64,000 nucleotides of DNA from Temperatibacter sp965603205 (GTDB lineage: Bacteria; Pseudomonadota; Alphaproteobacteria; Sphingomonadales; Kordiimonadaceae), in assembly GCA_965603205.1 (NCBI GenBank), contig CBFDCC010000008.1, positions 115,208 through 179,207 of the forward strand, given 5' to 3'. This document shows, piece by piece, positions 1-9,449 of the stretch. The translations under genes and the position numbers were made by a program. The notes below the pieces were generated by a model, which had not been told where the DNA came from, did no database searches, and was given only the letters and a program-made list of their open reading frames with translations. Positions within the stretch are counted from its first letter, which is position 1; every line of letters begins with the position of its first letter.

Positions 1-1139
1 GTTCCTGGGTTAATTTTTCTATAAGTAGAAAGTTTCAGAGAAATTGTAGCAAAACCATCAGGCTCACGCGCCACATTCAGACCAAAAATATCAGCCTCTG
101 CCTCATTAGAGCGGATCACTGAATTCATAAATGGTGTAGCCAATAACAAATACACTCCAAGTATTGACATAAGTAACGGCAAACCAGCTATATCCTTAAT
201 ACCAGTTATACCCCAACTACTCCCGATGCCGCTTGTAACCCACCCAAAGGTGCCATGAATAAAGGCAAAGCCTATTCCAAATATTAAGGTGAAATATACG
301 AGCATTTCTTGACCGTGCCCAAGCGCGTAATGGCCAATTTCATGAGCCATAACCGCTGCAACCTCAGCCTCGCTGTTATTATTAATTAAATTATCATTGA
401 GACTGATCTGGGCCGTGGCCCCTAACCCTTGGACATTAGCACTAATGCGGGTTGTTTGTTTCGATTGATCTACCACAAACACATCATCCACTGGCACCCC
501 ATTAGCAGTAGCCATGGCGAGAATACGGTCCTTAAGTGGGCCATCATGCATTGGAGTATACTCATTAAAAAGCGGTGAAATCACAACGGGCGATACAAGC
601 ATAACAAAAGCTAAAAACGCCCCCATAAGCCCCGTCCCCCAAAGCCACCAACGATCAGGGCTGCGGCGGATAATCGAATAGAGCATGGTTATTAAAATGG
701 TAAAACCAATAACGCCCACTATAAGTCCCGTCATTTGATCACTCATATAGCTAGAAATTGTATGGTTTGAAAGATCATATTGATGCTCGCGCATATAATC
801 TGTGTAAAAAATCCACGGGAAAATCAATATTGTAGATAGAACCATATATATAGGTGTAAACATCACCGTTTGCAGCCAATTGCGTTTCGTTTTTGCCGCC
901 ACCCAGTTTCTAATATTTTGTACAATGCCATAGCGCATAAGAACCCATAAGAGTATGAGATCAATGAGTGTTCCCCATAGAGCTAGCCAATATTTTCCTT
1001 CATGATAGGCATTGGATTTGGCTATTGCCGCATCACCTAATGTGGCAACATACGCCTCAGTTAACAAAACAGGGTCCGCGGCAGTCACAGAAAAAGTTAC
1101 CAATACAGCTGCTAGAAAGGCTATCCATATTTTTTGCAT
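1..1139 (-). CDS. M48 family (Ste24/CAAX-type) membrane metallopeptidase, 3'-partial
   Basis: The frame opens at an ATG at 1139 and is still open at base 1, so the C-terminus lies outside the window. The product starts with a signal or first membrane segment (MQKIWIAFLAAVLVTF), then several hydrophobic segments, and then the zinc motif H-E-I-G-H in AAVMAHEIGHYALGHG (encoded near 325-355). A downstream N-E-A-E-A-D-I-F-G motif (near 100-120) supplies the third zinc ligand typical of M48 peptidases. Multiple transmembrane segments before HExxH fit the Ste24/CAAX prenyl protease 1 subgroup, which clears or processes membrane proteins, rather than soluble M48 proteins such as LoiP. It lies about 50 bases downstream of the arginine-type hydrolase on the same strand and may be co-transcribed with it. 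The natural substrate cannot be read from sequence. Confidence 0.85.
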   Translation of the reverse strand, partial: MQKIWIAFLAAVLVTFSVTAADPVLLTEAYVATLGDAAIAKSNAYHEGKYWLALWGTLIDLILLWVLMRYGIVQNIRNWVAAKTKRNWLQTVMFTPIYMVLSTILIFPWIFYTDYMREHQYDLSNHTISSYMSDQMTGLIVGVIGFTILITMLYSIIRRSPDRWWLWGTGLMGAFLAFVMLVSPVVISPLFNEYTPMHDGPLKDRILAMATANGVPVDDVFVVDQSKQTTRISANVQGLGATAQISLNDNLINNNSEAEVAAVMAHEIGHYALGHGQEMLVYFTLIFGIGFAFIHGTFGWVTSGIGSSWGITGIKDIAGLPLLMSILGVYLLLATPFMNSVIRSNEAEADIFGLNVAREPDGFATISLKLSTYRKINPG

Positions 1140-1189
1140 CTTGTTCTTCCTTTTAAGATAATTTCAAAACTCCGAACAATTTAACATAC

Positions 1190-2056
1190 TTAACTACGCA
1201 AAAGCGGTCGCGTCAGGCACGTTGGCCCACCTTCGCCCTTGCGGCTAATTTCCATGCCTTTATATGTAGTGACCTTGCATCCCGCAGCCTCTAGACCCGC
1301 TTTTACACCGGGTAAATTCTCAAGCATTAAGGCATCGCGCGGCCCCATAGCCAGCACATTGCATCCCATGGGCAGAAATTCTTCCTCGGGCACTTCAACA
1401 AACTTGATACCTTTACCCGTGAGCCAGTTAACAAATGCGTCGGGCATCATCGGGCGGTAAACAACCGCTAAATCCTTATCAATAGGTGAGATGATAGACA
1501 TCAGATGCAGCACATCATCAGGGTGACCAAGGTTCGGTAGTGGCACCACATGCAAATCTACATCATGGCCGAGAATATTATGCAGTTGATCAATACCCGC
1601 CTGATTGGTGCGTGGTCCCAGTCCCACAGCGGCTGTTTTCTCGTCAATCCAAATGAAATCACCGCCTTCTAATGTACCGGGCGCTTTAATCACTCCCGCG
1701 ATCTCATATCCCATCGCAGTATATGTTTCAGTATTAATGACGGCCTCTGGTGTGCGCGACGTGCGCCCCATATTACATAGGATTAATCCTTTAGGGCTGA
1801 CCAGCACATTATCGCGGGTATAGATGCTATCTAGTGTCAGCACGTCATCGCCATCAAGCTCTATAACATCAGCGCCAACAGATTCTAAAATAGCCCTAAA
1901 ATTATCATGCTCAGCGATAGAGCCAGCCATATCTGGGCGCTCGTGAAACCGCAGCTTTTCCCACTCTGCGTCAAGACGCTCATCGCCAGAAAAGGCATCT
2001 TCTGCACGGCGTACAGCCACCTGTTTTAAATAGTCATATTCATTATAAGCAATCAT
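1190..2056 (-). CDS. Dimethylarginine dimethylaminohydrolase / arginine deiminase-fold hydrolase
   Basis: This 288-residue protein belongs to the amidinotransferase (pentein) superfamily. Visible landmarks are Y-T-R-D (Asp82), T-L-E-G-G-D (Glu130-Asp133), the catalytic histidine in D-V-L-H-L (His184) and a C-terminal nucleophile in G-G-P-T-C-L-T-R-P (Cys280). The size and single compact domain resemble DDAH, which converts methylated arginine to citrulline plus methylamines, more than the roughly 400-residue arginine deiminases. Specificity for arginine, methylarginine or another guanidino compound is not decided by the motifs. It starts only 4 bases after the stop of the upstream amino-acid permease, so the two are almost certainly co-transcribed and translationally coupled. 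This suggests that the permease imports the substrate or exports the product. Confidence 0.85.
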   Translation of the reverse strand: MIAYNEYDYLKQVAVRRAEDAFSGDERLDAEWEKLRFHERPDMAGSIAEHDNFRAILESVGADVIELDGDDVLTLDSIYTRDNVLVSPKGLILCNMGRTSRTPEAVINTETYTAMGYEIAGVIKAPGTLEGGDFIWIDEKTAAVGLGPRTNQAGIDQLHNILGHDVDLHVVPLPNLGHPDDVLHLMSIISPIDKDLAVVYRPMMPDAFVNWLTGKGIKFVEVPEEEFLPMGCNVLAMGPRDALMLENLPGVKAGLEAAGCKVTTYKGMEISRKGEGGPTCLTRPLLRS

Positions 2057-2060
2057 TTTT

Positions 2061-3350
2061 TTACTCTTCTCTTACTAAGGCATAAAGTGGCATTCCGATT
2101 AAGATAAGGAAGAAGCTATAGAAGACAACCTCTTGACCCGCACCCCAAATCGCAAACAATGTATAGGCAAATGTACAGATTGATAATATCAAGGTGCGTG
2201 TAAAGGCAGGGCCTCTATCTTCATCTTTAAGGAAATAAAATTCTGCCACATTTGAAAATGTATAAGCAATCAATGTGGATAGCGTTGATAATAATATCAT
2301 AAAGGTAAAGGCACCAACCAACCCTTTGGTGAAGTTCATCATGAGTAATATACTACTAACACCACCACAGAGCATAAAGGATGCCACAGGTGCACCCGCT
2401 TTGTTCAGTTTTGCAAATCTAGCAGGGAATAAATTATCCCTAGCAGCTACAAATGGCATTTGCCCCGCCGTGAAGCAATTTGCATTCAGAGAACCGAGCG
2501 TTGAAATCATCGCGCCAATGGCAATGATGGCACCGCCAATAGGACCAAGCAACCGCTCAGCGGCTAAGGTAAAGGGTGCTTCTGATCCCATCAATTCACT
2601 AGCTGGCACCGTATAAGAAATAGCTAAACTAACCAGCAGATAGACAACAAGAATTGTCAGCACAGATGCAATCATGATACGCGGTATGTTTTTTTCTGGA
2701 TCGACCATATTTCCCGAAGGCACAGTAGCCGTCTCAATACCAAGGAACGACCATTGCACTAACATTGTCACCGTGGCGAGCAAGGCTATTGGATGCAAAT
2801 CAGTTGGATTATACGCAGGTAAATTTTGCGGGTCTGCATTGGCTAAGCCAAATACCGCTATCAGCAACAGGGGTAATATTTTCAACACTGTTGTAACGAG
2901 CAAGAAACTACCACTGCCTTCAATGCTGCGGATATTCAACAACACGATGCTCCATACAAGCACCAATGTTAGAATGAGATTTGTAATATTATCGCCAGCA
3001 AGTGACGGGAAGAAATAACCAAGATAACCAACAAATGCGACCGATATACCTGCCACTGCTGCGACACAACTGATCCAATAGGTCCAAGCTACCAAAAAGC
3101 CTGCAAATTTACCAAGGCCCGCATGAGCGTAAGCATAAGGGCCACCTGATTTAGTCACACGTTTTGACATGCGTGATAGTAACAGTGCAATGAGGATGGC
3201 ACCACCACCAGCTGTAAGCCACCCCGCTTGACCGAGCATACCGTAAGGCGCAAGCAGTGTTGGCATCATAAAAATACCAGATCCAATCGCACAGCCAACG
3301 GCTAGCGCCCATCCGCGCCAAAACCCAAACGCCTTATGACTATCTTCCAT
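2061..3350 (-). CDS. APC-superfamily amino acid permease
   Basis: This 429-residue membrane protein has about 12 hydrophobic segments. The first carries the substrate-backbone-binding G-S-G motif (Gly23-Ser24-Gly25 in AIGSGIFMMP) shared with AdiC and PotE-type transporters, and G-P-Y-A-Y-A-H follows in the TM3 region. APC proteins of this kind are amino acid symporters or antiporters; AdiC exchanges arginine and agmatine. The downstream hydrolase acting on a guanidino compound begins 4 bases after this stop. That makes arginine, a methylated arginine or citrulline the most sensible substrate, but this is inferred from context only. The start at 3350 is an ATG preceded by a GGGAGAGTGAGC stretch that can serve as ribosome binding site. 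Confidence 0.85.
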   Translation of the reverse strand: MEDSHKAFGFWRGWALAVGCAIGSGIFMMPTLLAPYGMLGQAGWLTAGGGAILIALLLSRMSKRVTKSGGPYAYAHAGLGKFAGFLVAWTYWISCVAAVAGISVAFVGYLGYFFPSLAGDNITNLILTLVLVWSIVLLNIRSIEGSGSFLLVTTVLKILPLLLIAVFGLANADPQNLPAYNPTDLHPIALLATVTMLVQWSFLGIETATVPSGNMVDPEKNIPRIMIASVLTILVVYLLVSLAISYTVPASELMGSEAPFTLAAERLLGPIGGAIIAIGAMISTLGSLNANCFTAGQMPFVAARDNLFPARFAKLNKAGAPVASFMLCGGVSSILLMMNFTKGLVGAFTFMILLSTLSTLIAYTFSNVAEFYFLKDEDRGPAFTRTLILSICTFAYTLFAIWGAGQEVVFYSFFLILIGMPLYALVREE

Positions 3351-3414
3351 GTGCTCACTCTCCCTATTTGTCTTTAAGGTAACAGTGGAGGGGATGATTG
3401 CAAGGGTTTAAATA

Positions 3415-4683
3415 TTAAAGACCGCCCATCTTGCCTATCGGTGCGTCAATGCTACTTGGTGGCTCGGTGAACCATTTGGGGCCACTATCCGTCATATAGA
3501 TACAGTCTTCTAATCGCACGCCAAATTCACCCATAATATAAATACCAGGTTCATTTGAAAAACACATGCCAGATGCGAGTTTTTCCGTTTCGCCGTGGAC
3601 AAAATTAACACTCTCATGACCGTCCATACCGATGCCGTGCCCTGTGCGGTGCGGCAGACCGGGCGTAGCATACCCCGGACCAAAACCTTTGGCTTCGTAC
3701 AGTTTGCGCACCGCGTCATCGACCTTACCTGCCGCTGTGCCAATCGTTGCTGTTTCCATAGCAATCTGTTGACCAGCGCGCACAAGGTTCCATACCTCAC
3801 GTTGACGCGTCGTTGCTTCGCCGTAAACAAAAGTACGGCTGATATCACTTTGGTAGCCATGCACACTACAGCCACAATCCATCAGCACGACAGAACCATT
3901 ACGCACTTCCTGCGGTTGCTCTGATCCATGCGGGAAAGCACTCGCCTCATTCAGCAAGGCCATATTCCATATTCCAGACCCACCCAGTGCCTTTTGAGCC
4001 GCGCTCATTTTGGCATTCACATCATCTGGTGTCATGCCAACTTCTAATGTATCCCAAACATGGCGGTAAGCTGTAAGCGTCACTTCATTGGCTTTACGCA
4101 TCAGCTCAATCTCGTGGGCAGATTTATACATGCGGCAACCACGCGTGATGGGCTCAGCGCTGACAATCTCATGGGTATGGGCGTCGCGTTTTAGGCCGTC
4201 GACAATGAAATATCTAACCGTATTTTCCAGCCCGATTTTACCACCTGCGATACCACGATCGTTTAAGATAGCATTCACATGAGCAAAAGGACTTTCATGC
4301 TCGTGCCACGGCCTAACATCATCCCCAAACGTCATGCTTTCACGCACACTCGGTTCCTCAAAAAACGGTGTGACTATGGCAATATCACCCTTTGCTGGGA
4401 TGACAACGGCCGTCATTCGCTCAGACCGCCACCATCTTATACCTGTGAAATAAAGCATGGCTGAACCAGGCTCTAATAAAATCGCATCAATGCCCTTTTG
4501 GGCCATTAGCTCTTGCGCCTTTGCCACGCGGGCTAAACGCTCATCACGGCTGATTGGTTTCATATCGCCTGTGATATCGCTCAGTACTGTCTTGTCACTT
4601 GATGCCTTAACATTAGAGGCAACAGCGCTGCCCACAAGAGCAGCGCCTCCAAGCTTTAAAAAATCACGTTTACTAAATGTCAT
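3415..4683 (-). CDS. Secreted M24 family Xaa-Pro peptidase
   Basis: This 422-residue metallopeptidase has a creatinase/prolidase-type N-terminal domain and a C-terminal pita-bread domain. All five metal ligands are present: Asp269, Asp280, His349 (in H-R-T-G-H-G), Glu378 (N-E-P-G) and Glu392 (R-L-E-D). The N-terminus (SKRDFLKLGGAALVGSAVAS) looks like a Tat signal with K-R in place of the twin arginine, followed by a hydrophobic stretch. This suggests export of a folded metalloenzyme to the periplasm. It removes, or is expected to remove, N-terminal residues ahead of proline. It lies 13 bases upstream-to-downstream from the BNR protein on the same strand, within a run of peptide-handling genes. 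A lipoprotein cleavage site is not seen. Confidence 0.88.
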   Translation of the reverse strand: MTFSKRDFLKLGGAALVGSAVASNVKASSDKTVLSDITGDMKPISRDERLARVAKAQELMAQKGIDAILLEPGSAMLYFTGIRWWRSERMTAVVIPAKGDIAIVTPFFEEPSVRESMTFGDDVRPWHEHESPFAHVNAILNDRGIAGGKIGLENTVRYFIVDGLKRDAHTHEIVSAEPITRGCRMYKSAHEIELMRKANEVTLTAYRHVWDTLEVGMTPDDVNAKMSAAQKALGGSGIWNMALLNEASAFPHGSEQPQEVRNGSVVLMDCGCSVHGYQSDISRTFVYGEATTRQREVWNLVRAGQQIAMETATIGTAAGKVDDAVRKLYEAKGFGPGYATPGLPHRTGHGIGMDGHESVNFVHGETEKLASGMCFSNEPGIYIMGEFGVRLEDCIYMTDSGPKWFTEPPSSIDAPIGKMGGL

Positions 4684-4696
4684 TAGATATGCCTCT

Positions 4697-7600
4697 TTAT
4701 TTTGTACTCGGTGCGCCAGCAGCCGTTAATGCAGCATTTAAACTCGTAAAATCATCTGACAGAAACTGATCAAGATCAGCTTTAAAACCAGTAAAATCCT
4801 TAGACGCTATGGCGATGTTATTCACCATTGTACCCGTTGGCATTTGCGTTGTTGACCAATGTGAGTAGGAAACATAAAACACACGACCCGCGATCGACGA
4901 TACAGACTCTGTGTTACGCGCGCCGCGATCACTATCTCCCCATAAGGCAATAGTCATAGCGTCTAACCTACGCTTAGCTTTATCCATAGCAGTGTAGATA
5001 TCCTTGCCAGCATTTGGTGTTTTTATTAATCCAGCCTGTAGGTGACGTAACTTATCTTTGGCCTTGCTGATGCGCTCACCGCTTGCAAAAATATCTCGCA
5101 GTAAATCACTTGTTTCCTTTTGGAAGGCAGCAACCGCTTGATAGTCAGTGCCGCTATCTGAATTCACAGGTTTTACAGTGAATGTCTGGGCTGCGGCGAG
5201 TGATGTGACATCGCCACCCTTTACCAGCATTAGCTCAGCTGAATAGACGCCCGGTGCAGCTAGTGGCCCCTGCGGCGCACCTGCCCATGGCGGTACAAAT
5301 GTTGGCTTAACCAGATTAATCGGATGCGGTGCAGGACGACGCAAATTCCAACTAACGCGGTGCAAACCAGCCTTTGATTTCCCAGCGACCTTATTCACCA
5401 CATCGCCATTTGCGTCTTTGATCACCAACATCACTGACGGTGCCGTTTCAATGCGTTCTTCGCGCAAAGCTTCATAGCCCGGGAATGAAATATCCTTTCC
5501 AGCTTTACGTAGTTTCTTTTCGCCTTTGCGACGACTTGCCTTTTTACTGTCGAAATCATCACTTAGGAAATAAGTGAAAGTCGCACCAAAATCAGGGTTC
5601 TTGCCGTTATAACGCTGGCTGCCTTTTGTTGGCTCACCCTTGGCCTGACCCGGCTGATTAGGTATATACCACCATGCATCACGCACAGGCATTAACGTTG
5701 CGTTAGCGTCAAGCACCCCCGATGCTATTTCACGCAAAGCGCTATAATCATCCATAATATAGAAACCACGACCGAATGTAGCACCTACAAGATCACTATC
5801 ACGGCGCTGAATTTTTACGTCGCGGAAAGGAATAGTCGGCGCGCCAGCCATTTTATGCCAGTTTTTACCGCGGTTAATGGTGAAATACATACCGTTTTCA
5901 GCGCCAAGAAATAACAGATCTTTATTTTTATGGTCCTGCTCGATAGCCCAAGTGATCACACCCTTTGGCAGATCACCCGAGATTGATTTCCATGACTTAC
6001 CACCATTAGTACTTTCAACCACATAAGGACTAAAATCACCAACCTTATGGTTCGTCGCAGCCGCAAAAACTGTCGACCCATCATAAAGTGATGCTTCAAT
6101 GTCTTGGAAGAAGGCTGTTGATGGCACGCCTGCGATCTTTGTCGTCAGTGTCCAATTTTTACCGCCGTCTTTTGTAGATTGAATACGACCATCATCAGTA
6201 CCCGCATATATAACGCCCTCAGTCACTGGCGATTCAGATAATGTCGTTGTAGTGTTATAAAGCGACATAGCCGCAGTATCGTATAATGCGTCGATAGACC
6301 ATACGCGATTATCCGTCATTTTAAGCGCGTAACGATTTTGGTTTTTCGTCAAATCTGCGCTAATTGCTGTCCAGTTATTACCACGGTCATCACTTTGCCA
6401 TACGCGCTGAGAGCCATAATAAATACGGTCAGGTTTATGCGGACTGTTGAGCAGTGGCGAATCCCAGTTCCAACGTTCAGCCGCCTCACCCGGCGCTGCC
6501 TCTGGCGCTAGATAAATACCTTCCTCTGACTTTTTATCAACGCGCACCAAGCTACCGCCCTGCCACATCATATACATCGTATCATTATCGGTTGGATGGA
6601 AACCAACGCCGTAGCCATCAGCGCCTAGTGGTACATACCAATCCACATCACGCACACCGTCTGTATTCATCGTGCGACTAGGCCCGTGAAGCGTGCCTAA
6701 ATCCTGCGCGCCGCCCAATATGTTATAAAATGGTGTCGCGTTATCCATAGCTACCTTATAAAATTGTGATAAGGGCATATTACCAAAATGGCGGTAAGTT
6801 ACGCCTTGGTCGAATGTTTCATACAGACCAGCGTCTGATCCCACTAGATAGTGATTGCCATTATCTGGGTCGATCCACATGGCGTGATTATCGCTGTGCT
6901 TTTCACGGCCAGTGCCAACGATCTTCATGGTTTTACCTGCATCACGACTGCGGCGCAGGAACACATCCATTTGATAAACCAGATCAGCGTCCGTTTGTGA
7001 CGCTTCTAATTCCTGATAATAGTGCGGGCCAGTACCGCCAGAGGTAAAGCTATTGAGCTTTGTCCAACTTTCGCCCTTGTCATCAGAGCGGTAAACACCC
7101 TTTTCTTTGTCGTCCGCCTCAACCGCAGCGTAAATACGTGATGGATCAGCCGCCGTAACAGCCAGCCCAATTTTACCCATATCACCTTTTGGCAGACCTG
7201 TGGTTTTCTTAACCCATGTCTCACCGCTATCGCTGGATTTATAAATCCCCGAAGAAGGGCCACCCGCCAGCAGCGCCCAAGTTGAACGGCGACGTTGATA
7301 GGCTGAAGCATAAATGGTCTCATTATCACCAGGTGCAAACTCGATATCAAACACGCCTGTATGCTTGTCAATATCCAGCACATGTTTCCATGATTTGCCG
7401 CCATCGGTGGTTTTATAAACACCACGATCACCACCCGCAGACCATAGCGGACCTGTGGAGGCTACATACACGGTGTTGCTGTCATCAGGGTGGAATAGAA
7501 TTTTTGAAATATGCTGACTATTTGTCAGCCCCATATTGTTCCACGTTTTACCACCGTCTAGGCTTTTATAGATACCATCACCCCAGCCAACGTGACGACC

Positions 7601-7954
7601 CGCCACATTCTCGCCAGAGCCAACCCAAATCACATCACTGTTATTAGGGTCAATGGCGACGGTGCCAATGGAATAGGATTTTTCACCCTCAAATATCGGC
7701 GTAAAAGTCGTGCCTGCATTTGTGGTCTTCCATACACCACCCGAACCAGCCGCCACATACCATGTATTTTTATCCTTTGGATCAACGGCGATATCCGATA
7801 TGCGACCACCCATCATCGCAGGACCAACAGCGCGAAGCTTTAACCCCGAGGCAGCCTTTGCCACATCATCATTGGTTGCTGCCATCAGTGGCGCAGTTGC
7901 AGCACTGGTTAAAAGTGCTAAAGACAGTGCTAAATTTACGGTGATTTTTTTCAT
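4697..7954 (-). CDS. Secreted VPS10/sortilin-like BNR-repeat protein
   Basis: This 1085-residue protein has a clear signal peptide (MKKITVNLALSLALLTSAATAPLMAA). Its N-terminal two thirds are built from repeated Asp-box/BNR motifs of the form S-x-D-x-G-x-x-W. At least ten can be read, for example SLDGGKTW, TTDGGKSW, SSDSGETW, SDDKGESW, SDDRGNNW, TKDGGKNW and STNGGKSW, which indicates one or two multi-bladed beta-propellers. The C-terminal 300 residues include a sandwich-like segment and a helical charged tail. Proteins of this architecture are usually annotated as glycosyl hydrolase or sortilin-like, but there is no sialidase active-site signature here. A binding or scaffold role at the cell surface is as likely as catalysis. 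Its place in a peptidase run suggests a link to protein or peptide use. Function is not established. Confidence 0.8.
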   Translation of the reverse strand: MKKITVNLALSLALLTSAATAPLMAATNDDVAKAASGLKLRAVGPAMMGGRISDIAVDPKDKNTWYVAAGSGGVWKTTNAGTTFTPIFEGEKSYSIGTVAIDPNNSDVIWVGSGENVAGRHVGWGDGIYKSLDGGKTWNNMGLTNSQHISKILFHPDDSNTVYVASTGPLWSAGGDRGVYKTTDGGKSWKHVLDIDKHTGVFDIEFAPGDNETIYASAYQRRRSTWALLAGGPSSGIYKSSDSGETWVKKTTGLPKGDMGKIGLAVTAADPSRIYAAVEADDKEKGVYRSDDKGESWTKLNSFTSGGTGPHYYQELEASQTDADLVYQMDVFLRRSRDAGKTMKIVGTGREKHSDNHAMWIDPDNGNHYLVGSDAGLYETFDQGVTYRHFGNMPLSQFYKVAMDNATPFYNILGGAQDLGTLHGPSRTMNTDGVRDVDWYVPLGADGYGVGFHPTDNDTMYMMWQGGSLVRVDKKSEEGIYLAPEAAPGEAAERWNWDSPLLNSPHKPDRIYYGSQRVWQSDDRGNNWTAISADLTKNQNRYALKMTDNRVWSIDALYDTAAMSLYNTTTTLSESPVTEGVIYAGTDDGRIQSTKDGGKNWTLTTKIAGVPSTAFFQDIEASLYDGSTVFAAATNHKVGDFSPYVVESTNGGKSWKSISGDLPKGVITWAIEQDHKNKDLLFLGAENGMYFTINRGKNWHKMAGAPTIPFRDVKIQRRDSDLVGATFGRGFYIMDDYSALREIASGVLDANATLMPVRDAWWYIPNQPGQAKGEPTKGSQRYNGKNPDFGATFTYFLSDDFDSKKASRRKGEKKLRKAGKDISFPGYEALREERIETAPSVMLVIKDANGDVVNKVAGKSKAGLHRVSWNLRRPAPHPINLVKPTFVPPWAGAPQGPLAAPGVYSAELMLVKGGDVTSLAAAQTFTVKPVNSDSGTDYQAVAAFQKETSDLLRDIFASGERISKAKDKLRHLQAGLIKTPNAGKDIYTAMDKAKRRLDAMTIALWGDSDRGARNTESVSSIAGRVFYVSYSHWSTTQMPTGTMVNNIAIASKDFTGFKADLDQFLSDDFTSLNAALTAAGAPSTK

Positions 7955-8087
7955 GGTGTTGCCCTATTTCATTCTTGCCCAAAGGAATATATTTTCTAAG
8001 TTGAAAGGAGGCTAACACAGACTATTGCAGAAGGTAAACAACAAGTGTTTATGACTATAGTTTAGACTGATTATTGCAGCCAAAAAA

Positions 8088-8117
8088 AGCCAGCTTAACC
8101 ATATGATCAAGCTGGCT
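8088..8117 (-). terminator. Rho-independent terminator of the amidohydrolase gene
   Basis: A perfect 9-base inverted repeat (AGCCAGCTT at 8088-8096, AAGCTGGCT at 8109-8117) with a 12-base loop is followed on the minus strand by a run of seven T. It lies about 30 bases past the stop of the gene at 8147-9421. Confidence 0.85.
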
Positions 8118-8146
8118 CAAATTCTTTAAACGATCAAATTAAGGAT

Positions 8147-9421
8147 CTATTTTTTGTAAATAACACCGTCTTTCATGATGAATGTAACATGCTCAAGAAG
8201 TGTTATATCCTTTAGTGGATCACCGTCTACCGCAATCATATCAGCCATATAACCAGCCGTGATTTGGCCTAGGCTTTTATCTTGCTGTAGCAGCGCCGCA
8301 CTATTGATCGTTGAGGCCTGAATAGCCTGCATTGGGGTCATGCCAAATTTTACCATACGTGAAAATTGCTTGCCGTTATCCCCGTGTGGATAAATCGCTG
8401 CGTCAGAACCAAAGACCATTTTAGCCCCAGCCGCATTGGCACGACGGAAACTATCACGCTGGGCCGCGCCAACCTGTTTTTCCTTATTGATAAATTCCAT
8501 TGGTACACCGTTAGCAATACCAAATTCCAGTGTATATTCGGTATTATAGATATCACATGACAGATACGTGCCATGCTTAACCGCCAAATCAATGGCTTCT
8601 TTATCCATAAAACTACAATGTTCGATACTATCAACGCCTGCCTTAATAGCTGCTTTAATACCGCTAGTGCCGTGGGCGTGGGCTGCCGCGATTAGGCCGC
8701 GACGATGTGTTTCATCAACGATGGCTTCCATTTCTTCAAATGTATATTGCTGCACGCCGACCTTGGTGCCTTTAGAAAACACACCACCCGTTGCGCAAAA
8801 TTTAATCGCATTGGCCCCGTATTTAATATTCTTGCGTACCTGTGCGCGAACGGCCCAAGGGCCATCGGCAACAGCAGCGCCAACCTGCTCCATTTCAGGG
8901 GCAAAGCTATTGCTATCGCAGTGACCGCCCGTAATACCAAGTGCTGGCCCTGTGGCCCAAATACGTGGTCCAACAATATCGCCGTCATTAATACCGTCAC
9001 GCACACCAATAACCGTGTAACCCTGTGCACCGACATTACGAATTGTGGTAAAACCAGCCATCAATGTCTTTTTAGCATTTTTAACGGCAACAACTGTTTT
9101 ACGCGCAACCGAGCTGCCTGCATCAGTACGGAAACTAGCACCTGCGTCACCATCGATATGCACATGCATATCCATTAGGCCGGGCAGTAAAGTCTTGCCC
9201 TTTAGGTTAACAACAGTTGCTCCATCTGGGGCTTTCATCTTGCCTTGTTTGCCGACTTTTACGATCTTATTATCTGTGACAAGAATGGCCGCATTTTTAA
9301 TTGTCTTACCCTTTGCCACATCAATATAGGAATCAGCGGTAATAAATGTGTCCGCAGCCATTAGAGCAGTTGATGCTGTCGCAGCTAAAAGAGCTACCCC
9401 TATTATTATTTTTAAACTCAT
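8147..9421 (-). CDS. Secreted metal-dependent amidohydrolase (Xaa-Arg/Lys dipeptidase-like)
   Basis: This 424-residue amidohydrolase-superfamily enzyme has a signal peptide (MSLKIIIGVALLAATASTALMAA). Metal ligands visible are His86 and His88 (D-M-H-V-H), a likely carboxylated Lys207 (I-K-F-C-A-T-G-G), His248 or His250, His268 (E-H-C-S) and Asp340 (F-G-S-D). The I-K-F-C-A-T-G-G pattern is shared with the branch once called prolidases that was shown to cleave dipeptides ending in arginine or lysine (for example the Caulobacter enzyme Cc2672). That specificity is inferred by family only. The ATG at 9421 is chosen over an in-frame TTG at 9439, because an AAAGAGG ribosome binding site sits between them. 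A periplasmic peptidase releasing basic amino acids would fit the nearby APC permease and arginine-type hydrolase. Confidence 0.87.
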   Translation of the reverse strand: MSLKIIIGVALLAATASTALMAADTFITADSYIDVAKGKTIKNAAILVTDNKIVKVGKQGKMKAPDGATVVNLKGKTLLPGLMDMHVHIDGDAGASFRTDAGSSVARKTVVAVKNAKKTLMAGFTTIRNVGAQGYTVIGVRDGINDGDIVGPRIWATGPALGITGGHCDSNSFAPEMEQVGAAVADGPWAVRAQVRKNIKYGANAIKFCATGGVFSKGTKVGVQQYTFEEMEAIVDETHRRGLIAAAHAHGTSGIKAAIKAGVDSIEHCSFMDKEAIDLAVKHGTYLSCDIYNTEYTLEFGIANGVPMEFINKEKQVGAAQRDSFRRANAAGAKMVFGSDAAIYPHGDNGKQFSRMVKFGMTPMQAIQASTINSAALLQQDKSLGQITAGYMADMIAVDGDPLKDITLLEHVTFIMKDGVIYKK

Positions 9422-9429
9422 TATACTAT

Positions 9430-9436
9430 CCTCTTT
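9430..9436 (-). promoter_or_regulatory. Ribosome binding site deciding the amidohydrolase start
   Basis: AAAGAGG on the minus strand, 8 bases before the ATG at 9421. It overlaps and so argues against the upstream TTG at 9439 as initiator. Confidence 0.7.
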
Positions 9437-9449
9437 CAATCGTTACGCA

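Noticed and set aside
4697..7954. Repeat array in the BNR gene
   Set aside because: The repetition is at protein motif level (Asp boxes) with diverged DNA, so it is explained by the propeller fold.
8705..9178. 157-codon open frame antisense to the amidohydrolase
   Set aside because: It is a shadow of a gene with all its metal ligands in place, and no start signal is present.
9422..9439. TTG start adding six residues to the amidohydrolase
   Set aside because: The ribosome binding site AAAGAGG lies inside this stretch and serves the ATG at 9421.
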